Source: Candidatus Woesearchaeota archaeon (lineage in GTDB: Archaea; Nanobdellota; Nanobdellia; Woesearchaeales; GW2011-AR4). From it: a stretch of 10,663 bases of DNA. This document shows, one piece after another, positions 1 through 3,985 of this stretch (the stretch's first letter is position 1; each line of letters begins with the position of its first letter). The position numbers were made by a program, and so were the translations under genes. Location: NCBI GenBank assembly GCA_016185955.1, contig JACPMQ010000072.1, forward strand, positions 1-10,663, written 5' to 3'. The notes beneath the pieces were generated by a model. The model was given only the letters and a program-made list of their open reading frames with translations, had not been told where the DNA came from and ran no database searches.

Positions 1-25
1 AAGTAAAAACTCCTGCCCATAGTAA

Positions 26-223
26 GTTAGCCCCCATTCTCAATTGAAGCTAACATATCCGCTTAAACGAAGTTTTGCCCGACCTCGTGAGCAAATTTTT
101 TCCTCGAATTGAGGCAACCCACAAAAATCCGATAGAGCTGAAAAAATTTCATAGATGAGAAAAATGTGGGAAAATTCTGGAAAACGCTTGGCGTTTTAGC
201 GTAAGCGACAGAATTTTCCTTTT
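26..223. other. Structured non-coding region left of the IS remnant
   Basis: No convincing gene is seen in the first 230 bases. Several inverted repeats are visible: GTTAGC (26-31) with GCTAAC (49-54); CCCACA (118-123) with TGTGGG (165-170); and a perfect 11-bp stem GGAAAATTCTG (169-179) with CAGAATTTTCC (209-219). The 11-bp stem encloses a second hairpin, AAAACGC (181-187) with GCGTTTT (191-197), and is followed by a short T-run. It could be a terminator, a non-coding RNA or debris from the neighbouring insertion. On the minus strand an ATG at 37 opens a frame that runs off the left edge after 12 codons, which is too short to call. I do not recognise an RNA family. Confidence 0.35.
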
Positions 224-231
224 AATTCTTC

Positions 232-645
232 AGGCTGTCCCATAATCCAAATTATGTTTCTCGACGATGAATAGAAATATATAAATATATCCTCGTCTAT
301 AAGAATAGTAAAAACGAGGTGATTTCTATGGCTTATATAGCATCAAACAAAAACCAAGACTGGCTTCTTCCATTGCCAATAAAAGACATGATATCAAAAG
401 ACCACATTTGTTTTCTTGTAGAAGAATTCGCGGATGATTTAGGCTACACAAGATTTGGCATAATGTATGATGGAGCAGGACATCCTGCATATCCGCCAAG
501 GATTATTATGAAAATAATAATTCATGGCATGCTCTCCAGAATACGAAGCTCAAGAAAGCTTGCTGCAGGATGCAGGGAAAACTTTGTTATGATGTATCTT
601 GCAGAGAAAACGACCCCGGATTTCAGGACGATTGCAAGTGTCAAG
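232..645 (+). mobile_element. Truncated IS1182-like insertion sequence (left part only)
   Basis: The sequence GGCTGTCCCATAATC beginning near 233 resembles the terminal repeats of IS1182/IS5-type elements, and a promoter plus transposase start follow 40-95 bp later in the expected order. Homology to the transposase stops abruptly near 640. No matching right end (an inverted TTATGGGACAGCC-like sequence) is seen before the next gene at 767. I infer a dead remnant left by a deletion or recombination. The exact left boundary is a guess because only one end survives. Confidence 0.5.
274..290 (+). promoter_or_regulatory. Archaeal promoter (BRE/TATA) of the IS transposase
   Basis: GAAATATATAAATATAT is a purine-rich BRE-like start followed by a TATA box. 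Its centre predicts transcription from about 307, about 20 nt before the ATG at 328. A Shine-Dalgarno-like GAGGTGA at 316-322 precedes that ATG, so this is one of the few genes in the window with a leader. Confidence 0.5.
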
Positions 646-654
646 AAATCATGA
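328..654 (+). pseudogene. Transposase N-terminal fragment (IS1182 family, DUF772 domain)
   Basis: About 108 residues remain of a transposase normally about 400-500 aa long. The visible part is the DUF772-type N-terminal domain, with the characteristic run GHPAYPPRIIMKIIIHGM, then the SRIRSSRKLA segment and the DFRTIA motif near the C-terminal end. After DFRTIA the frame continues for only five unrelated residues (SVKKS) and stops, so the DDE catalytic domain is missing and the product cannot transpose. A GTG at 319 is in frame, but the ATG at 328 is preferred because GAGGTGA (316-322) lies 5 bp before it. The other frames downstream of 640 do not continue the family sequence, so this looks like a deletion rather than a simple frameshift. 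Confidence 0.8.
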
Positions 655-731
655 TGCGCCAAAGCATTGGAGCAAAAGAGAATAAAAAATCCATTTTACA
701 TCAATACTCATTTATAAGTAATAACAAATAA

Positions 732-746
732 AAAGATTTTTATATA
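732..746 (+). promoter_or_regulatory. Promoter of the TraB/GumN gene
   Basis: AAAGATTTTTATATA is an A/G-rich BRE followed by a strong TATA box centred about 25 bp before the ATG at 767. The spacing predicts a leaderless mRNA, and no Shine-Dalgarno sequence precedes the start. Confidence 0.65.
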
Positions 747-766
747 ACTCTAAAAAACTTATCAAA

Positions 767-1750
767 ATGGCAGAATTACCTTTTCTGTGGGAAGTGAAAA
801 AAAATGGCGCAATTTCGCATCTTATTGGAACAGCACATCCTGTTGCGGACATTAACATAATTGAAGCTGCAAAGCGTTTAGTAGACAAGGCAAGGGTGTT
901 ATATGTAGAGACTCCAGAAGATTTTAAGTTGCAGGAGCATCATATATCTCTACTGAATGGACAAACTATTGAGGACATTTTAACCCGTGGAGAATTAAAG
1001 ATGGTAAATTCTTTTTTTAGGGAGCATTACCAAGTGTATCTTACGCCAGAGGAAGTGCAGTCAAGAGTAGATGCAATAAAAAAGCAAAAGTTGTGGTATT
1101 TAGAGTCAGTAGCAATGAATATTGTTGCCTACGGCAGTGAAGAAATTAAATACTGGGAAGCTAAAAAACAAGCAGCCGAAATTTTAGTGTCTATTTTGAC
1201 ACAACAATTTTATGAAGAAGAAACCCAAAAAACTATACAAAAATTAACTGAATTGAAGAACATAATAAAGGGATATGAAGCAAAAGATGATAAAAATCCA
1301 GCAACATTAGACAATGCCATAAGGCGTTATGCCAATTCTAAAGGCGTTTCGATTATAGGATTGGACACTCCAGACGAATTTGTGAAAATTTATGATTCTG
1401 TAAGCAGTAAAACCCAGAGACAAACATTGCTTGGAGTTATAAACGCTGCAAGGAAAAAAAATGTTTTTGACCAAAACGAAATTCAGGCATACAGAGATGG
1501 CAATATTAAATATATGGTATCTACTTTAAATCCAAGAGGCTTAAATCCCAGAGGCAGGGCTGATAAAGAATACTTTGCTAAGGCATGTCATGGGAGAACC
1601 GAATTGTGGCACTTAAAAACCCAAGAAGATATTAAGCAGGGAGAAACTCTTATCGCAATCGGCATACATCATATTTTAACACCGCCTAAAACACAGCATG
1701 GTTACTTGGCTAAACTGCAAAGAGACGGTTATCAGATAAGAAGACTATAG
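767..1750 (+). CDS. TraB/GumN (TIKI-like) family protein
   Basis: This 327-aa protein matches the TraB/PrgY/GumN family. Near the N terminus a hydrophobic strand leads into GTAH (21-24), and LYVETPE (45-51) supplies the conserved acidic residue. A second acidic motif, GLDTPDE, is at 198-204. The C terminus has GIHH (299-302) followed by the family-typical ending HGYLAKLQRDGYQIRRL. The paired G-x2-H motifs are the putative metal-binding residues that made eukaryotic TIKI members recognisable as metalloproteases; whether the archaeal members are proteases or act on peptides is not known. Residues 130-175 are charged and helical. There is no signal peptide and no membrane segment, so a cytosolic location is likely. 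The gene has its own promoter and an apparently leaderless ATG. Confidence 0.78.
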   Translation: MAELPFLWEVKKNGAISHLIGTAHPVADINIIEAAKRLVDKARVLYVETPEDFKLQEHHISLLNGQTIEDILTRGELKMVNSFFREHYQVYLTPEEVQSRVDAIKKQKLWYLESVAMNIVAYGSEEIKYWEAKKQAAEILVSILTQQFYEEETQKTIQKLTELKNIIKGYEAKDDKNPATLDNAIRRYANSKGVSIIGLDTPDEFVKIYDSVSSKTQRQTLLGVINAARKKNVFDQNEIQAYRDGNIKYMVSTLNPRGLNPRGRADKEYFAKACHGRTELWHLKTQEDIKQGETLIAIGIHHILTPPKTQHGYLAKLQRDGYQIRRL

Positions 1751-1772
1751 CTAAATTTACTTCTTTAAAACA

Positions 1773-1785
1773 AAAGTTTAAAAAA
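1773..1785 (+). promoter_or_regulatory. Promoter of the cysteine-cluster gene
   Basis: AAAGTTTAAAAAA is a TATA-like box centred about 27 bp upstream of the ATG at 1808. This fits a leaderless transcript and argues for 1808 over the in-frame TTG at 1787, which would lie inside the promoter. Confidence 0.5.
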
Positions 1786-1807
1786 TTTGCAGAATAAGCA
1801 TAAAACA

Positions 1808-2620
1808 ATGAAGCTAAATGTAATTCCTGATGAAAAAGTATTCCAATGCAACCAATGCGGAAGCTGTTGCAGCCATCTGCGGGGCATGATGCCCCGCGAA
1901 GACAGGGAATTTATAGAGAAGATGGCTTATGGAAAGCTTCCTTTGGTTCAGTTAGTTCCGGTAGAAAAAATGACCTTTCCGCTTTTTGACTGGGAGGCAA
2001 AAAGATTTCTGGAGTGGCAACATGAAGCAAACATTGACGGAAAAATAAAGCCTTCCCGCGCAATTTTGGACTTAAAGAGCGATAAGGCAATAATTGTGAC
2101 TTATTTTATGGATTCCGACGCATGCCCTTTCCTAAAAGAAAAAAAATGCAGCATCTATTACACAAAAAGAGCGTATATTTGCAGGTTATTCCCATTCAAC
2201 AGAGGACCTTTTTTGGATGTTGGAGACAAGCCAACAAAGGAAAATATGTTTGGAACATGCTGCGCTATGGAAACTTTAATGCCTTTGATACCTGAAGATT
2301 ATAATGACATGCTGAATTTTCTTTCAAATGCTTTTCCTGACGGTTCGTTTGAAAATGCAGTGCAATTCGACTTCATAAATGAGTGGCTTAACAAAACAAT
2401 AATAGATTTGATGAGAAAAAAGATTATAAAGCCTGCAATGAATTATCCTTATAGCTATTTCATGAAAAGGTTTGAAAATGCCGAAAAAATAGATTTTTCC
2501 GACTTTCTTGAGCAGTCTGGCTACATAAAAAACAAAGAGGAATTAATAAGGAGCTTTGACAACAATGCGCAGGCAAAGGAAAAAATTGGCAGCTTTTTGC
2601 AGAATAATTATCAACGCTAA
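1808..2620 (+). CDS. CxxCxxCC (YkgJ/Fli(B)-type) cysteine-cluster protein
   Basis: A 270-aa protein with the UPF0153/YkgJ zinc- or iron-cluster signature. Near the N terminus is C14-x2-C17-x2-C20-C21 (FQCNQCGSCC), and further on are C106 (ACPFL), C114 (KKCSIY), C125 (ICRLFPF) and C151-C152 (FGTCC). The order CPFL, C-x-IY, CRxFPF is typical of the family, which is thought to bind a metal or Fe-S cluster; the biochemical role of most members is unknown. The C-terminal 100 residues are helical and not conserved in any motif I know. I chose the ATG at 1808 because the alternative TTG at 1787 falls within the likely promoter. It is not obviously co-transcribed with either neighbour. Confidence 0.78.
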   Translation: MKLNVIPDEKVFQCNQCGSCCSHLRGMMPREDREFIEKMAYGKLPLVQLVPVEKMTFPLFDWEAKRFLEWQHEANIDGKIKPSRAILDLKSDKAIIVTYFMDSDACPFLKEKKCSIYYTKRAYICRLFPFNRGPFLDVGDKPTKENMFGTCCAMETLMPLIPEDYNDMLNFLSNAFPDGSFENAVQFDFINEWLNKTIIDLMRKKIIKPAMNYPYSYFMKRFENAEKIDFSDFLEQSGYIKNKEELIRSFDNNAQAKEKIGSFLQNNYQR

Positions 2621-2629
2621 TTCTAAAAA

Positions 2630-2638
2630 ACTTTATAA
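2630..2638 (+). promoter_or_regulatory. Promoter of the tRNA-Ser gene
   Basis: ACTTTATAA is a clear TATA box just after the stop codon of the upstream gene. A start 25-27 bp downstream would fall at about 2660-2662, giving the tRNA a 5' leader of about 20 nt that begins with the duplicated acceptor sequence GCCGAGAC. Confidence 0.65.
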
Positions 2639-2661
2639 ACATAACGCAAATACAGAACAAT

Positions 2662-2669
2662 GCCGAGAC
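2662..2669 (+). repeat. Duplicate of the tRNA 5' acceptor strand in the leader
   Basis: GCCGAGAC repeats the first seven bases of the tRNA (GCCGAGA at 2681-2687) 19 bp upstream. It pairs perfectly over 8 bp with GTCTCGGC (2901-2908), which is the 3' acceptor strand plus the last T-stem base. It cannot be the mature 5' end in a simple model because U8 does not follow it, whereas the copy at 2681 is followed by TA. It may be a duplication relic or an alternative pairing partner during splicing. Confidence 0.6.
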
Positions 2670-2688
2670 AGGAGCTTTATGCCGAGAT

Positions 2689-2700
2689 AATATTCTCGAA
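2689..2700 (+). other. tRNA intron 1 (12 nt, between positions 8 and 9)
   Basis: Twelve nucleotides must be removed between the acceptor stem and G10 of the D-stem. The local fold is a 6-bp outer helix TTATGC (2677-2682)/GCATAA (2702-2707), a 4-bp central helix CGAG/CTCG, and a 3-nt bulge AAC (2699-2701). The usual cut after the second bulge base gives AT^A and AA^C, so the intron is 2689-2700 with U8 C9. An intron at 2690-2701 would give the more usual U8 A9. The outer helix includes leader bases, so splicing probably precedes 5'-end removal. There is no intron helix beyond the central one, so this is a relaxed motif. Confidence 0.6.
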
Positions 2701-2722
2701 CGCATAATCTGGTATTGCACAG

Positions 2723-2750
2723 ATAATCCAAAATTAAAGGATTAGTGTAA
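2723..2750 (+). other. tRNA intron 2 (28 nt, anticodon stem 29/30)
   Basis: A canonical bulge-helix-bulge is visible. The central helix GCAC (2717-2720) pairs with GTGT (2745-2748), including one G-U. The bulges are AG^A (2721-2723) and AA^G (2749-2751). The intron helix is TAATCC (2724-2729) with GGATTA (2739-2744), six perfect pairs closing a 9-nt loop. Removal restores the anticodon stem CAGGC/GCCTG, whereas the unspliced sequence has mismatches there. This is the expected substrate of archaeal tRNA splicing endonuclease (EndA). Confidence 0.85.
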
Positions 2751-2789
2751 GCCTGGAAAGCCTGGCCCGCAAGGGCATCTGGGTTCAAA

Positions 2790-2895
2790 GCCAAAATTTT
2801 TCCGTAAAAAGAAAAATTTTGCCATTAACTTTATCAACGTTATTGGCAAAAATTTTATTTTGCTTTGGGCAAAATAAAATTTTTGAGGGTGAAAG
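2790..2895 (+). other. tRNA intron 3 (106 nt, T-loop 59/60)
   Basis: The T-stem is the outer helix. The central helix is TTCA (2784-2787)/TGAA (2890-2893), with bulges AA^G (2788-2790) and AG^T (2894-2896), followed by CC/GG (2791-2792/2888-2889). Splicing restores a standard TTCAAAT loop. The body consists of three abutting hairpins: 10 bp (2792-2801/2812-2821), 9 positions with one T-T mismatch (2821-2829/2839-2847), and a perfect 17-bp stem (2847-2863/2869-2885) with a TTTGG loop. No reading frame for a homing endonuclease fits in it. Confidence 0.85.
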
Positions 2896-2909
2896 TCCCA
2901 GTCTCGGCG

Positions 2910-2928
2910 TTTTTTTAAAATCTTTTTA
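2910..2928 (+). terminator. Poly-T terminator of the tRNA, overlapping the kae1 promoter
   Basis: Seven Ts follow the discriminator base (2910-2916) and further T-runs follow to 2926, as expected for intrinsic archaeal termination. The same stretch contains TTTAAAAT (2914-2921), centred about 25 bp before the kae1 ATG, so one sequence probably serves both functions. Confidence 0.55.
2912..2921 (+). promoter_or_regulatory. TATA box of kae1
   Basis: TTTTTAAAAT is centred about 25 bp upstream of the ATG at 2942, predicting a leaderless kae1 mRNA. It lies inside the T-rich tRNA terminator. Confidence 0.5.
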
Positions 2929-2941
2929 ACAGTCACATAAA

Positions 2942-3919
2942 ATGATATGTCTTGGCATAGAATCAACAGCACACACATTTGGCATAGGCATAGCAACGAA
3001 TAAAGGAAAAATCCTAGCTAACGCTCTTGACTCATTTAAGACTAAATGCGGTGGCTTAATTCCTAATGAGCTTGCAAAGCACCATGAAAAAGTAAAAAAT
3101 GAGGTTCTGCAAAATGCGTTGCAGCAGGCTAATGTAACTTTAAAGGATATAGGTGTGGTAGCATTCTCTCAAGGGCCCGGAATAGCACCCTCTCTGCTTG
3201 TGGGCTTAAAATTTGCTAAAAAAATTGCATCTAAAGTTAAAGTGCCTATCGTTGGCGTCAATCATTGCATTGCTCATCTTGAAATAGGAAAATTGCTTAC
3301 AAAGGCAAAAGAACCTGTTTTGCTTTATGCAAGCGGCGCAAACACGCAGATTATTGCCTATGAGAATAAAAAATACAGGATTTTTGGGGAAACATTAGAT
3401 CAGGGAATAGGCAATTTTATAGATTCTTTTGCACGGTATATTGGCTTGGGATTCCCTGGAGGCCCTAAAATTGAGAAATTAGCCCTCAATGGAAAAAAAT
3501 ATATTGAGCTGCCTTATGTGGTAAAGGGCATGGATGTGAGCTTTTCCGGCATTTTAACAAATTTAAAGAATAAGTATGACTCTAAAAAATATGCTATTGA
3601 AGATTTATGCTTTTCCCTGCAGGAAACTGTTTTTGCCATGCTTGTGGAAGTAAGTGAGAGGGCAATGGCTCACACAGAAAAAAAAGAGCTGCTTTTAGGC
3701 GGCGGAGTAGCATGCAACAAAAGATTAAGGGAAATGTGCAGCATAATGTGCAATGAGAGAAATGCAAAATTCTTTGCTCCGGAAAATAAATATTTAATGG
3801 ATAATGGAGTGAATATAGCATGGCTCGGCATATTAATGAAAAAAAACGCTGTAAAAAATTATTCCAGCATTGACATTAACCCTTACGAAAGGACAGATGA
3901 TGTTGATGTTGCTTGGTAG
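2942..3919 (+). CDS. kae1: Kae1, tRNA N6-threonylcarbamoyladenosine transferase
   Basis: The 325-aa protein is the catalytic subunit of the KEOPS complex, which moves the threonylcarbamoyl group onto A37 of tRNAs reading ANN codons to form t6A. ASKHA-fold motifs are in order: GIESTAHTFG near the N terminus (5-14), SQGPG (76-80), the metal-binding H108-x3-H112 (HCIAH), the nucleotide-binding YASGANTQ (129-136, where most members have SGGN), GETLDQGIGN (149-158), FPGGP (171-175), GGGVACN (253-259) and MDNG with metal ligand D287 (286-289). The protein ends at RTDDVDVAW, the usual Kae1 C terminus, so the Bud32 kinase that is fused in many euryarchaea is absent and should be encoded elsewhere. 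The promoter overlaps the terminator of the upstream tRNA. Confidence 0.95.
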   Translation: MICLGIESTAHTFGIGIATNKGKILANALDSFKTKCGGLIPNELAKHHEKVKNEVLQNALQQANVTLKDIGVVAFSQGPGIAPSLLVGLKFAKKIASKVKVPIVGVNHCIAHLEIGKLLTKAKEPVLLYASGANTQIIAYENKKYRIFGETLDQGIGNFIDSFARYIGLGFPGGPKIEKLALNGKKYIELPYVVKGMDVSFSGILTNLKNKYDSKKYAIEDLCFSLQETVFAMLVEVSERAMAHTEKKELLLGGGVACNKRLREMCSIMCNERNAKFFAPENKYLMDNGVNIAWLGILMKKNAVKNYSSIDINPYERTDDVDVAW

Positions 3920-3952
3920 AAGGAATAATTTAAAATAGTTCTAATAACAGAA

Positions 3953-3963
3953 AAATATTTAAG
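3953..3963 (+). promoter_or_regulatory. Promoter of the alpha/beta hydrolase gene
   Basis: AAATATTTAAG is a TATA box centred about 28 bp before the ATG at 3986. GGTGA at 3970-3974 could act as a weak ribosome-binding site 11 bp before the start, but it lies near the predicted 5' end of the mRNA. Confidence 0.5.
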
Positions 3964-3985
3964 TCGCAGGGTGAAATAGCGTTAT

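Larger units (their letters stand above)
2681..2909 (+). tRNA. tRNA-Ser, anticodon GGA, with three introns
   Basis: Four exons assemble into an 83-nt class II tRNA. Acceptor GCCGAGA (2681-2687) pairs with TCTCGGC (2902-2908), followed by G73 at 2909, usual for archaeal serine tRNAs. The D-arm is 2702-2718 (stem GCA/TGC, G18-G19 at 2711-2712, A14, and A15 matched by U48 at 2778). The anticodon stem is CAG (2720-2722) joined to GC (2751-2752), pairing perfectly with GCCTG (2760-2764). The loop is CTGGAAA (2753-2759) with U33 and anticodon GGA (2755-2757). The long variable arm is 2765-2778 (GCCC/GGGC, GCAA loop). The T-stem is CTGGG (2779-2783) with CCCAG (2897-2901), and the spliced T-loop is TTCAAAT. 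CCA is not encoded. Introns 2 and 3 show textbook bulge-helix-bulge folds; the exact ends of intron 1 are less sure. The 5' and 3' parts cannot form a tRNA without removing all three. Confidence 0.88.

Noticed and set aside
654..766. Continuation of the transposase in another frame after 640
   Set aside because: No frame downstream restores the expected transposase sequence; the short frames there resemble nothing, so a deletion is more likely than a frameshift.
2662..2909. An RNase P, SRP or other structured RNA closed by the 8-bp stem GCCGAGAC/GTCTCGGC
   Set aside because: None of the conserved RNase P or SRP motifs are present, while a tRNA with three introns explains the stems, the T-arm and the anticodon arm completely.
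2742..2996. An 84-aa minus-strand frame across the tRNA and the kae1 start
   Set aside because: It is antisense to a well-supported tRNA and to kae1 and has no protein-like features.
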